A stretch of DNA of 64,000 nt from NCBI GenBank assembly GCA_904377845.1, contig CAJFGR010000006.1, forward strand, positions 17,092-81,091, in the 5' to 3' direction. The position numbers were made by a program, and so were the translations under genes. Source of the stretch: an uncultured Ruminococcus sp. (GTDB taxonomy: Bacteria; Bacillota; Clostridia; Lachnospirales; Lachnospiraceae). How positions within the stretch are numbered: position 1 is the first letter of the stretch; every line of letters begins with the position of its first letter. The notes below the pieces were generated by a model. The model saw nothing but the letters and a program-made list of their open reading frames with translations. It was not told the origin of the DNA and searched no databases. Below are positions 52,447-60,373 of the stretch, in pieces.

Positions 52447-55191
52447 ATGAAGTATTCACTGGATTTAAAAAAATACGCGGCGCTGGCGCGCAGGACCGCA
52501 GCGGAAGGATGCGTGCTGCTGGAAAACAGGGAGGGCGCGCTTCCTTTGAAAAAGGGTGCGAAGACGGCTGTTTTCGGGAGAGCGGCCTTTAACTATTATA
52601 AAAGCGGTCTGGGATCGGGAGGACTGGTCAATACAAGATACACGGTCAGTATTCTGGACGCGCTGAAAAAGGAAGACACGATCTTGGTAGACGCGCGGCT
52701 GGAGGAGATCTATAAAGAATGGATCGCAGACCACCCGTATGACCGGGGAAACGGATGGGGAAAGGTGCCATGGTTTCAAAAAGAGATGCCCGTCACAGAA
52801 GAAATGCTTGAGATTGCCCGAAGCTGCGACATCTCGCTGGTGATCATCGGAAGGACCGCAGGCGAAGATGAAGATAATACGGATCAGCCGGGGAGCTGGC
52901 TGCTGACCGAAGAGGAAGAAAGTCTGATCAGACAGGTTACAGAGAACAGCCGGTGTACGGCGGTGCTTCTGAACACCGGGAATATCATCGATATGAGCTG
53001 GGTGAAAAAATATGCGCCGCAGGCAGTGATGTATGTCTGGCAGGGCGGACAGGAGGGCGGAAACGCTGTTGCCGACGTACTGACCGGAAGAGTAAATCCC
53101 TGCGGCAGACTCTCAGATACCATTGCCGACGGGATCGGCGCGTATCCGTCCACGGAAAATTTTGGCGATGTAACCAGAAATTATTACAGAGAAGACGTCT
53201 ATGTGGGATACCGGTATTTCGAGACATTCGAAAAAGAACGCGTGTTATATCCGTTCGGATACGGACTGTCCTACACTTCCTTTGACATACAGCCAGAGAT
53301 CGCCGGCAGAAATAAAGAGTCAGTGACCATACAGTCTGTGGTGAAAAATACGGGAACAGCGCCTGGCAGGGAGGTCCTACAGGTCTATGCAGAAGTTCCG
53401 CAGGGAATGCTGGGAAATCCGCTGAGAAAGCTGATCGGATTTGCCAAGACGAAGGAACTGGCGCCGGGAAGCGCAGAGACAGTCAGATTGGAGATCCCCA
53501 AATATACATTCGCCTCATATGATGATTCGGGAAAGACGGGAGATAAATCCTGCTATGTGCTTGAAGCGGGCGTTTACAGGATCTATGCCGGCGGCAATGT
53601 AAGGGACGCGGCATATGCAGGAGAATTCTATGAGGATCATCAGGTGCTTGAGCGTCTGGAGGAGCGCTGCGCTCCGGTGCGGGCGTTTAACCGGATGCGG
53701 CCGCAGATCAGAGACGGAAAGGTAAGCCTCTGCTATGAAGAGACACCTCTTAAAAGTGCAGAGATCCGCCGGGATGTTCCCGGAGAGATACCATATACCG
53801 GAGACAGGGGATATAAGCTGAAAGACGTTTTTGAAGGAAAGGTCACGATGCAGCAGTTCATCGCGCAATTGCCCGATGAGGAACTGATCACGATGTTCCG
53901 CGGGGAGGGTATGTGCAGCGGGCGTGTCACGCCCGGTACGGCCTCGGCGTTCGGCGGAGTAAGCGAAGGGCTTGAAGAGTTCGGGATCCCTGCCGTGTGC
54001 TGTGCAGACGGCCCGTCCGGCATACGGATGGACTGCGGCACGAAAGCATTCCTGCTCCCCTGCGGGACACTGCAGGGATGTACGTTTGATCCGGAGCTGA
54101 TCCAGAGCCTGTATGAGATGACCGGCCTTGAACTGCGCCTGAATCAAGTGGATTCCCTGCTGGGGCCGGGAATGAATATACACCGGAACCCGCTGAACGG
54201 CCGGAACTTTGAATATATTTCAGAAGACCCGCTCCTGACCGGAAAGATCGCCGCGGCTCAGACCCGTGGGATGGGGGAGATGAAGATCGGGAATACGATC
54301 AAACATTTCTGCTGCAATAACCAGGAAGCAGGACGCAGCACTTCCGACTCGGTCGTCTCGGAACGCGCGATGCGGGAAATATATCTGAAAGGATTTGAGA
54401 TTGCGGTGAAAGAGGGCGGCGCCCGCTCGGTCATGACAAGCTACGGCGCTGTGAACGGTCTGTGGACGTCGGGAAATGAAGAATTATGCACGGGCATTCT
54501 CAGAGATGAATGGGGATTCCGGGGGATCGTGATGACAGACTGGTGGGCGAAAGCCAATTATCCGGGAAAAGATGCTTCCACAGAAGCAAAGACGCCTATG
54601 CTCCTTGCGCAGAATGACCTCTATATGTGCGTTCCATGTCCGGCCGAAAACCCGGAGCACGACGATGTGGAGGAGATGCTTGCGGCGGGGAAACTGAGCC
54701 GGGGATATCTGCAGCGGACAGCCGTCAACATCTTATCATATATTCTTGAGACCCCGGCCATGGTCCGGCAGATGGACGCTGTAAGTCCGGACGAAAAAGC
54801 GGCGGCAGCGGAACTAAAGGCTGCGGACAGGATCGATGACGAGATAGAGTATTATGAAATGAAAGACACAGGTCTGGAGTATGACGCTGCAAAACTGGAT
54901 CCGCAGCAGGGGCGGTCAGATCAGTTCGGGATTATAACAAAGACCGGGGGAGAGCTTATGATCTCTATGGAGATGTGCGCAGACCTGACCCCGTTCGCTC
55001 AGATACCGGTATCTGTATTCTGCAATGAGGAATATCGCGGCGTGATCCAGATCAATGGAACGGAGGGCAGATGGATCACACGGGAGAAGAATCTCGGGAT
55101 GATCCGGCAGGGGGAAAACGCGATCCGGTTCTTCTACGGTGCAGACGGGCTGCAGATCGGAGAGCTCCGCCTGCGTGTCATTCCCCGATAA
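52447..55191 (+). CDS. GH3 beta-glucosidase, circularly permuted, cytosolic
   Basis: 914 residues, no signal peptide. As in the first GH3 of this window the domain order is reversed: sandwich domain first (about 10-265), fibronectin-III (about 280-400), then the barrel (about 460-780) with CADGPSGIRMD, GRNFEYISEDP, KHFCCNNQE and nucleophile Asp698 in GIVMTDWWAKA, and finally a beta-sandwich tail (about 825-914). Catalytic motifs are canonical. AGGAG lies before the ATG; a palindrome CCCATATGGG (52417-52426) sits in the gap after kdpE. Likely hydrolyses imported beta-glucosides. Confidence 0.9.
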   Translation: MKYSLDLKKYAALARRTAAEGCVLLENREGALPLKKGAKTAVFGRAAFNYYKSGLGSGGLVNTRYTVSILDALKKEDTILVDARLEEIYKEWIADHPYDRGNGWGKVPWFQKEMPVTEEMLEIARSCDISLVIIGRTAGEDEDNTDQPGSWLLTEEEESLIRQVTENSRCTAVLLNTGNIIDMSWVKKYAPQAVMYVWQGGQEGGNAVADVLTGRVNPCGRLSDTIADGIGAYPSTENFGDVTRNYYREDVYVGYRYFETFEKERVLYPFGYGLSYTSFDIQPEIAGRNKESVTIQSVVKNTGTAPGREVLQVYAEVPQGMLGNPLRKLIGFAKTKELAPGSAETVRLEIPKYTFASYDDSGKTGDKSCYVLEAGVYRIYAGGNVRDAAYAGEFYEDHQVLERLEERCAPVRAFNRMRPQIRDGKVSLCYEETPLKSAEIRRDVPGEIPYTGDRGYKLKDVFEGKVTMQQFIAQLPDEELITMFRGEGMCSGRVTPGTASAFGGVSEGLEEFGIPAVCCADGPSGIRMDCGTKAFLLPCGTLQGCTFDPELIQSLYEMTGLELRLNQVDSLLGPGMNIHRNPLNGRNFEYISEDPLLTGKIAAAQTRGMGEMKIGNTIKHFCCNNQEAGRSTSDSVVSERAMREIYLKGFEIAVKEGGARSVMTSYGAVNGLWTSGNEELCTGILRDEWGFRGIVMTDWWAKANYPGKDASTEAKTPMLLAQNDLYMCVPCPAENPEHDDVEEMLAAGKLSRGYLQRTAVNILSYILETPAMVRQMDAVSPDEKAAAAELKAADRIDDEIEYYEMKDTGLEYDAAKLDPQQGRSDQFGIITKTGGELMISMEMCADLTPFAQIPVSVFCNEEYRGVIQINGTEGRWITREKNLGMIRQGENAIRFFYGADGLQIGELRLRVIPR

Positions 55192-55234
55192 AAGGGGATT
55201 TTCCGGATAACCCTCCTGGTCTGTTTGTCAGGGA

Positions 55235-55972
55235 TCAAAGATCATTATGGACTGACAGTCCCTTTGTCAGTGCTTCCAGTATATCATAAATTTCTCCTGA
55301 CCTTGCATAAAGCTGATATTCCGGTTCATGGATATCCTGAAGATAATGAGCGTCGGAGCAGCAGATCACATTGCAATTCTCAAAATATGGGTGCTCACGC
55401 CTGATCCGGTGGAGATTTTTAAAGTCATGGAACTCCGCGCAGGTAAACGTACTGCCGGGAGGTACGAAGCCAAGATTGGAGAGCAGGCTCGTGGAAGCCT
55501 TATCCACATGGGCGGGATATGCGATGCCCTGGAAGGATCCAACCAACGGGAACACATCGTCGAAAGAGATAGAAGTAGCATTGATGAGGAGATTTTTCAC
55601 AGTTCCGGTCACTTCGTCTCTCTCATCCATGATCTGCTGCTTCCCGAAGATATCTTCCCGGTTTGGAAACGGCAGCAGCTTCTCATATATAAGGGCGTCA
55701 AAGCGAAGGGCGTCATCCAGCGTGGGAAAGAGGCAGATTACATGAACTTCTTCCTGGGTTGTCAGTTCCATGCCGGGGATCACGGTCACGCCGTACTTTT
55801 CTCCGTGGTATATGGCGGCGGGACAGTTCCTGCAGGAATTATGGTCTGTAAGGGCAATCACGTCCAGCCCTTTGACCGCGGCCATCCCTACAATATTGGC
55901 GGGGGTCATGTCATCGTCCCCGCAGGGGGAGAGGCAGGAGTGGATATGCAGATCATAATAGAGCGGGATCAT
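55235..55972 (-). CDS. PHP-domain phosphoesterase
   Basis: 245 residues; metal-binding motifs YYDLHIHSCLSPCGD, ALTDHNSCRN, HVICLFPT, YPAHVDKAS and CCSDAHYLQDI belong to the PHP (polymerase and histidinol phosphatase) family. Last gene of the minus-strand operon with two DRTGG proteins, an ATPase-fold protein and a sensory-type hydrogenase. Such PHP genes recur beside this hydrogenase type; a role in nucleotide or protein dephosphorylation is inferred. Start overlaps the preceding stop (ATGA). Confidence 0.85.
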   Translation of the reverse strand: MIPLYYDLHIHSCLSPCGDDDMTPANIVGMAAVKGLDVIALTDHNSCRNCPAAIYHGEKYGVTVIPGMELTTQEEVHVICLFPTLDDALRFDALIYEKLLPFPNREDIFGKQQIMDERDEVTGTVKNLLINATSISFDDVFPLVGSFQGIAYPAHVDKASTSLLSNLGFVPPGSTFTCAEFHDFKNLHRIRREHPYFENCNVICCSDAHYLQDIHEPEYQLYARSGEIYDILEALTKGLSVHNDL

Positions 55973-56301
55973 GATTCGCCCGCCTCGTGGATCTCGAGGG
56001 CAATATCAAAGACCGGAAGCTCCGTTGCGAGTATGGCGATCCCTTCCTCTTCGGCCTTTTCCAGAGTCCCCTCATCCATCCCTATGCCCTCTGCCAGTAC
56101 GATACAGGCCACGTCCGCAAGGGTGGCTACGGCGAGGGTGTTTTTGTTTCCCATGACAGTGACCCAGACGCTGTCGGCAGGGGCCTTTCCCATAGCGATG
56201 CTCAAAAGATCGCAGCAGAATACTTTTGATATCTCACGTGTTGGATCTCCTTTTACCAGAACTTTGCATTCCGGAAGTTCCAGTACAGTCTGTAATTTCA
56301 T
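55969..56301 (-). CDS. DRTGG-domain protein (second copy)
   Basis: 110 residues; DRTGG-like alpha/beta fold with KVFCCDLLSIAMGKAPADS, VWVTVMGNKNTLAVATLAD and EEGIAILATELPVFDIA. DRTGG domains are associated with CBS and kinase-like sensors and probably bind a ligand. It lies 50 bases after the hydrogenase-like gene and overlaps the PHP gene. It is similar in plan to the DRTGG gene that starts the operon. Confidence 0.8.
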   Translation of the reverse strand: MKLQTVLELPECKVLVKGDPTREISKVFCCDLLSIAMGKAPADSVWVTVMGNKNTLAVATLADVACIVLAEGIGMDEGTLEKAEEEGIAILATELPVFDIALEIHEAGES

Positions 56302-56351
56302 ATGTCATGACCTCTCTTTCTTTTTATGCCCGGCAGACAGAAACCTGATGA

Positions 56352-57764
56352 TCAGTTCTGTCCGGAGCGCCGGTAGTTTCCCGGCACTCCGAATGAGGCC
56401 AGCTCCGTGGTCAGTTCTTTGATATATCTGCGGAGCATTTCATCTTCCTCCTCGGACAACGGCTTTCCGGTTTTCTCGCCCTGTGTCAGCGACTCGATCT
56501 TCTGGGACAGGTCGGCGATATTGGAACGCAGGACGTAGATACAGTCGTTAGGGGTCGCTTCCCCGCGCACGATATCCTCAGCCAGTGTCTGGCAGGTCGG
56601 AGCTCCGCAGGAGCCGCAGTCAAGTCCCGGGAACCGGGCGGTCAGTTTCTCTACGTCGCTCATCATTTTCAGGCTTTCCTTGAATGTATTTCCAAGGCGG
56701 AAGACGGGCTCGTATTCGATATCGTCCGCCCAGTATATATTCCGGAGTTCTGGAGTGTCATCGAGATGATTTTTCGACACGGGCTGATATTTCGTCAGGC
56801 GTTTTGTCTTTGCCATGGCGATGTAGGCGTTCTCCACGGTGAGCGTGCCGCCGACACAGCCGCCGCTGCAGGCGTTCAGCTCTACGAATGTGAGCCCGTG
56901 GAGTTTCTCGTCTTCGAGTTCCTCCAGCACTCTTAAGATATTTACGATGCCGTCCGCCGCAAGGTAGCTGTCCGTGAGAAGACCGCCCGCCTCTCCGCCT
57001 GCATTGCTCCAGCCGATGCCGATGCGTCCGGAATGGGAGAGCGGCTTTAACTGGCTCTCGTCATGTTTCATATGGGGCAGCAGGAGCGGATATACATCTT
57101 TGATCGCTACTACATTGTCGATATTGCTTTTTTCGATCCCGAGAGGAGCTTTTGCGTAGGATACTTTGGACGGGCAGGGCGATATAAAGATGATGCCGAT
57201 CTCCTCCGGCTTCAGCCCGGTCTTCTTCATCGCCTGCGCCCGTGCGATCTCCGCCGCAGCCTCCACCGGCGCTTTGATGGGCAGGAGACGGGAGATAAGT
57301 GCGGGAAATTTCACCCGGATCAGCCGGATCACGGACGGACAGGCGGAGCTGATAAAAGGCGCTTCGTCCATATGCTGCTTGATATATGATCTGGAAGCCT
57401 CGGACACCAGTTCCGCAGCCGCGCTCACCTCATATACATCGTCAAAGCCTAGCTTCAGCAGCGCATTTAACACAATATCTGTATTTGTCAGATTATTATA
57501 CTGCGCATAGAGCGACGGCGCAGGAAGAGCAACCGTATATTTGAAATTATTTATAACGGAGAGCGGATCATATACCGGAATCTTGGCGTGGTGCGGGCAG
57601 TAGCGGATGCAACGGCCGCAGTCGATGCAGAACTTATCTATGATATGCGCCTTGCCGTTATGCACGCGGATCGCCTGGGTGGGGCAGTACTTGATGCAGT
57701 TGATGCAGCCCTGGCAGGCGGATTCCCTAAGCCTTACGGAACGTATGAATTTGTTTGTGCCCAC
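56352..57764 (-). CDS. sensory-type [FeFe] hydrogenase-like protein (HydS/group C-like)
   Basis: 470 residues. N-terminal double [4Fe-4S] ferredoxin (Cys17/20/23/27 and 46/49/52/56), then an H-cluster domain (about 75-345) with divergent motifs: SSACPSV where catalytic enzymes have TSCCPxW, SPCPSKVSYA, and LNACSGGCVGG. All four cluster cysteines remain, but the proton-relay Cys position is Ala. About 370-435 is a further Fe-S domain (DCGSCGAPTCQTLAEDI, then a distal Cys). There is no PAS domain. The operon context (HATPase, DRTGG, PHP) favours sensing or regulation over bulk H2 production. Confidence 0.85.
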   Translation of the reverse strand: MGTNKFIRSVRLRESACQGCINCIKYCPTQAIRVHNGKAHIIDKFCIDCGRCIRYCPHHAKIPVYDPLSVINNFKYTVALPAPSLYAQYNNLTNTDIVLNALLKLGFDDVYEVSAAAELVSEASRSYIKQHMDEAPFISSACPSVIRLIRVKFPALISRLLPIKAPVEAAAEIARAQAMKKTGLKPEEIGIIFISPCPSKVSYAKAPLGIEKSNIDNVVAIKDVYPLLLPHMKHDESQLKPLSHSGRIGIGWSNAGGEAGGLLTDSYLAADGIVNILRVLEELEDEKLHGLTFVELNACSGGCVGGTLTVENAYIAMAKTKRLTKYQPVSKNHLDDTPELRNIYWADDIEYEPVFRLGNTFKESLKMMSDVEKLTARFPGLDCGSCGAPTCQTLAEDIVRGEATPNDCIYVLRSNIADLSQKIESLTQGEKTGKPLSEEEDEMLRRYIKELTTELASFGVPGNYRRSGQN

Positions 57765-57778
57765 AGACAGTTCCTCCT

Positions 57779-58201
57779 TTACAGATTGACTTTCATTGTG
57801 ATCGTTGTCCCCTGTCCTACTACAGTGTCGATATGCATCTCATCGGAATACCGTTTCATATTCGGAAGCCCCATCCCCGCCCCGAAGCCGAGGGAGCGCA
57901 CTTCTTCCCGGGCAGTGGAGAATCCTTCCTGCATGGCCTGCTCGATGTCGGGGATGCCGGGACCTGTATCCGCAAGGATCATGGTAATGTCCTTATCCGA
58001 TATTGTGACCGTGATGGTGCCGCCGTCCGCGTGGATGACCATATTGATCTCTCCCTCATACATGGCGATCGCTGTTTTGCGGATGACGTCGCTGCTGACG
58101 CCCAGCATCTTCAGCTTGTTTTTGACAGAGCTGCTGGCCTCGCCCGCACGGGTAAAATCATTTCCGTCGATGACATAAGTAAAGACAAGCTGATCCCCCA
58201 T
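57779..58201 (-). CDS. anti-sigma-type HATPase protein
   Basis: 140 residues; GHKL ATPase fold with N-box-like AIAMYEGEINMVIHA, G1 ILADTGPGIPD and GFGAGMGLPNMKRYSD. RsbW/SpoIIAB-like proteins of this size are serine kinases or anti-sigma factors. It abuts the DRTGG gene (0 bases) and lies 14 bases before the hydrogenase-like gene, so it probably passes on or gates the sensor signal. Confidence 0.85.
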   Translation of the reverse strand: MGDQLVFTYVIDGNDFTRAGEASSSVKNKLKMLGVSSDVIRKTAIAMYEGEINMVIHADGGTITVTISDKDITMILADTGPGIPDIEQAMQEGFSTAREEVRSLGFGAGMGLPNMKRYSDEMHIDTVVGQGTTITMKVNL

Positions 58202-58546
58202 TCAGGCACCTCCTCTGAGTCCGTTTTCATACAGGATGCCGCAGGTGGTGAACATATAATGCTTCGTGGCAAGAACGGCGATAGACTTGCCTCTCGCCAG
58301 CGCCAGCATATTTTCATCCGGCATCTTGCCGCGGACGAAGATAATGCAGCAGATATCGAGCATCTCAGCTGTGCGTACGACCTGCGGATTGCAGAGACCG
58401 GTGATGAGTACGGAACATTTCCCGCAGTATGCAAGGACGTCGCTCATCATATCCGCTGAAAAAACAAACTGTGCATCTAAGTCGGCAAGTTCCTCGCCGT
58501 ACAGAAACTGTGCGTCAAGCACTTTCTGCATATCTCTGATCGTCAT
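58202..58546 (-). CDS. DRTGG-domain protein (first gene of the sensory operon)
   Basis: 114 residues; DRTGG fold with FVFSADMMSDVLAYCGKCS, VLITGLCNPQVVRTAEMLD and SIAVLATKHYMFTTCGILY. ATG 58546 is chosen because GGGAGG is just upstream; the longer frame to 58585 would start inside the leader hairpin. It has a promoter at 58630-58658. Confidence 0.82.
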   Translation of the reverse strand: MTIRDMQKVLDAQFLYGEELADLDAQFVFSADMMSDVLAYCGKCSVLITGLCNPQVVRTAEMLDICCIIFVRGKMPDENMLALARGKSIAVLATKHYMFTTCGILYENGLRGGA

Positions 58547-58581
58547 AAGCCCTCCCAAAAGATCAAAACCGAACATTGACT

Positions 58582-58619
58582 GCATCGGCCCGGCTGCCGG
58601 AAACAGGCGGCGCCGATGC
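58582..58619 (-). promoter_or_regulatory. GC-rich hairpin in the leader of the sensory operon
   Basis: GCATCGGC and GCCGATGC (perfect 8 bp) enclose a second stem GCTGCC/GGCGGC. It lies between the transcription start (about 58623) and the first ATG (58546) of the minus-strand operon. No U-run, so control or stability is more likely than termination. Confidence 0.6.
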
Positions 58620-58629
58620 TGTTTCAGTC

Positions 58630-58658
58630 AGTATAACATCTGGATATGGAAAAGACAA
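58630..58658 (-). promoter_or_regulatory. promoter of the sensory hydrogenase operon
   Basis: On the minus strand TTGTCT (58658-58653), 17-base spacer, TATACT (58635-58630). Confidence 0.7.
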
Positions 58659-58674
58659 TAATTGCATAAACAGA

Positions 58675-58694
58675 AATAGTATAATGATACTATT
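58675..58694. promoter_or_regulatory. operator-like palindrome between the two hydrogenase operons
   Basis: AATAGTAT-AATG-ATACTATT, perfect 8-bp arms with a 4-base centre. It lies just upstream of the minus-strand promoter and within the shared control region. It does not match the Rex consensus (TTGTTAAN4TTAACAA). Confidence 0.6.
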
Positions 58695-58812
58695 AGCGGA
58701 AAATTCAGTAAAAAAATATACAATAATAAAATAGACGGAATTTTCATACTTTTAAGTGGCGTATCGGCATATCGTGTGATATCATTGTTTTAATGAGCAT
58801 ACAATGGGCGGG

Positions 58813-58847
58813 AGTCCGGGCCGCACTGTCCTCAGGACCGGGCTTTT
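58813..58847 (+). terminator. terminator-like hairpin in the hydC leader (possible attenuator)
   Basis: AGTCCGGGCC and GGACCGGGCT pair with two G-U pairs, 12-base loop, followed by TTTTG. It stands only 27 bases before the hydC ATG. A TACAAT box (58800-58805) just upstream could be a -10 but lacks a good -35; if transcription starts further up, this hairpin could attenuate the hydrogenase operon. Confidence 0.55.
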
Positions 58848-58873
58848 GCCAAAGCAGAATTGGAGGGTGAAGA

Positions 58874-59368
58874 ATGACAGCTAAGAAAGGAACCGTTCCG
58901 TTTGCCGGAACGAAAGAGCAGGAGGAGGCTCTCGCGAAAGTGATCGATGAGCTCCGGGATGAAAAGGGAGCTCTCATGCCGATCCTGCAGAAAGCACAGG
59001 ACATATACGGATATCTTCCCTATGAGGTCCAGAAGATGATCTCAGATCAGACCGGCATCCCTCTGGAGAAGATCTACGGTGTCACCACATTTTATTCGCA
59101 GTTTACTTTGAATCCGAAAGGCAGATACAGGATTTCTGTCTGTCTTGGTACGGCGTGCTATGTGAAAGGCTCCGGAGATATCTACAATGCTCTGATGGAG
59201 AAGCTGGGCATTGAGGGCGGCCAGTGTACGCCGGACGGAAAGTTCTCACTGGATGCGTGCCGATGCGTGGGAGCCTGCGGACTCGCACCGGTCATGATGG
59301 TCAATGATGAAGTCTACGGACGACTGACGGTGGACGACATTGACGGTATCCTGGCGAAGTACGAATAA
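58874..59368 (+). CDS. hydC: NADH dehydrogenase NuoE-like subunit of trimeric hydrogenase (HydC)
   Basis: 164 residues; thioredoxin-like [2Fe-2S] subunit with VCLGTACYVKG and CRCVGACGLAPVMMVND supplying the cluster cysteines. It passes electrons between the HydB flavin subunit and HydA in NAD-linked, electron-bifurcating hydrogenases. GGAGG lies 9 bases before the ATG. First gene of the plus-strand operon; an ATPase-fold gene follows by 3 bases. Confidence 0.92.
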   Translation: MTAKKGTVPFAGTKEQEEALAKVIDELRDEKGALMPILQKAQDIYGYLPYEVQKMISDQTGIPLEKIYGVTTFYSQFTLNPKGRYRISVCLGTACYVKGSGDIYNALMEKLGIEGGQCTPDGKFSLDACRCVGACGLAPVMMVNDEVYGRLTVDDIDGILAKYE

Positions 59369-59371
59369 GCT

Positions 59372-59932
59372 ATGATGCCGGAAATTTCTCTGAATATTCT
59401 GGATGTTGCCGAAAATTCTGTGCGGGCAAAAGCGTCGCTGATCGAGATCACAGTGTCCGTAAAGACGAAAGAAGATACGCTGACTGTCATTATCCGGGAC
59501 AATGGATGCGGGATGACGGCAGATCAGGTAAAACGCGCACAGGATCCGTTTTTTACAACAAGGACGACGAGAATCGTAGGCCTCGGGCTTCCGTTTTTTA
59601 AGCAGGCAGCGGAGAGCACGGGAGGGACATTCGGGATTGAGTCGGAAAAAGGAATAGGAACTATTGTAAAAGCAGTATTTATCTTATCTCATATTGACAG
59701 GATGCCTCTGGGGGATATCAGTTCCACCATACATACGCTGATCGTGTTCAACGAACAGATCGATTTCAAGTATATTTATGAATATGACGATAAGAGTTTT
59801 ACACTGGATACCCGGGAAATGCGGGAGATGCTGGGCGATGAGATTTCATTTATGGAGCCCGAGGTATCGCTGTTTATCTGGGAGTATCTGGATCATAACA
59901 AGCAGGAGACAGACGGCGGGACTGATATTTAA
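59372..59932 (+). CDS. HATPase-fold protein of the hydrogenase operon
   Basis: 186 residues. Histidine-kinase-like ATPase fold: NILDVAENSVRAKA (N-box), IRDNGCGMTADQV (G1), DPFFTTRTTRIVGLGLPFFK (F and G2 boxes). No phospho-acceptor domain; a C-terminal extension (about 110-186) has no family I recognise. Such genes recur between hydC and hydB in Clostridia; their role is unsettled. It has no clear ribosome site, so it probably depends on coupling to hydC. Confidence 0.83.
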   Translation: MMPEISLNILDVAENSVRAKASLIEITVSVKTKEDTLTVIIRDNGCGMTADQVKRAQDPFFTTRTTRIVGLGLPFFKQAAESTGGTFGIESEKGIGTIVKAVFILSHIDRMPLGDISSTIHTLIVFNEQIDFKYIYEYDDKSFTLDTREMREMLGDEISFMEPEVSLFIWEYLDHNKQETDGGTDI

Positions 59933-59954
59933 GGACAGAACGAGGAGGAATCAT

Positions 59955-60335
59955 ATGAAATCTCTTGAAGAATTACGCGCAATCCGCGCAAAAATGCAGG
60001 GAAAGGTCGGAGTGCGCGCGGAAAATGAAAATCAGATCCGTGTGGTCGTGGGAATGGCGACCTGCGGAATCGCAAGCGGAGCAAGACCGGTCCTGACAGC
60101 GCTTTCTGACGCGGTTCAGGAACAGAATCTGAGCGAAAAGATCTGTGTGACACAGACCGGCTGTATCGGGCTGTGTCAGTACGAACCTATCGTGGAAGTA
60201 ATGGAACCGGGAAAAGAAAAAGTAACTTATGTGAAGATGACTCCCGAGAAGGCTCTGGAGGTGCTGCGTCTTCATCTGATCGGCGGGCAGGTAGTGACGA
60301 AATACACTCTGGGCGCTGCACAGAACAGTCTGTAG
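59955..60335 (+). CDS. thioredoxin-like [2Fe-2S] ferredoxin of the hydrogenase operon
   Basis: 126 residues; MATCGIASGARP and TQTGCIGLCQYEPIVEV hold the four cysteines of a thioredoxin-like [2Fe-2S] ferredoxin. It resembles the N-terminal domain of the following HydB. GGAGGA precedes ATG 59955. A longer overlapping frame from 59778 is spurious, as it lies over the ATPase gene. It may shuttle electrons for the complex. Confidence 0.88.
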   Translation: MKSLEELRAIRAKMQGKVGVRAENENQIRVVVGMATCGIASGARPVLTALSDAVQEQNLSEKICVTQTGCIGLCQYEPIVEVMEPGKEKVTYVKMTPEKALEVLRLHLIGGQVVTKYTLGAAQNSL

Positions 60336-60373
60336 GAAACAGGCGGAACACAGAGAAAAGGAGGCATGAAAAT

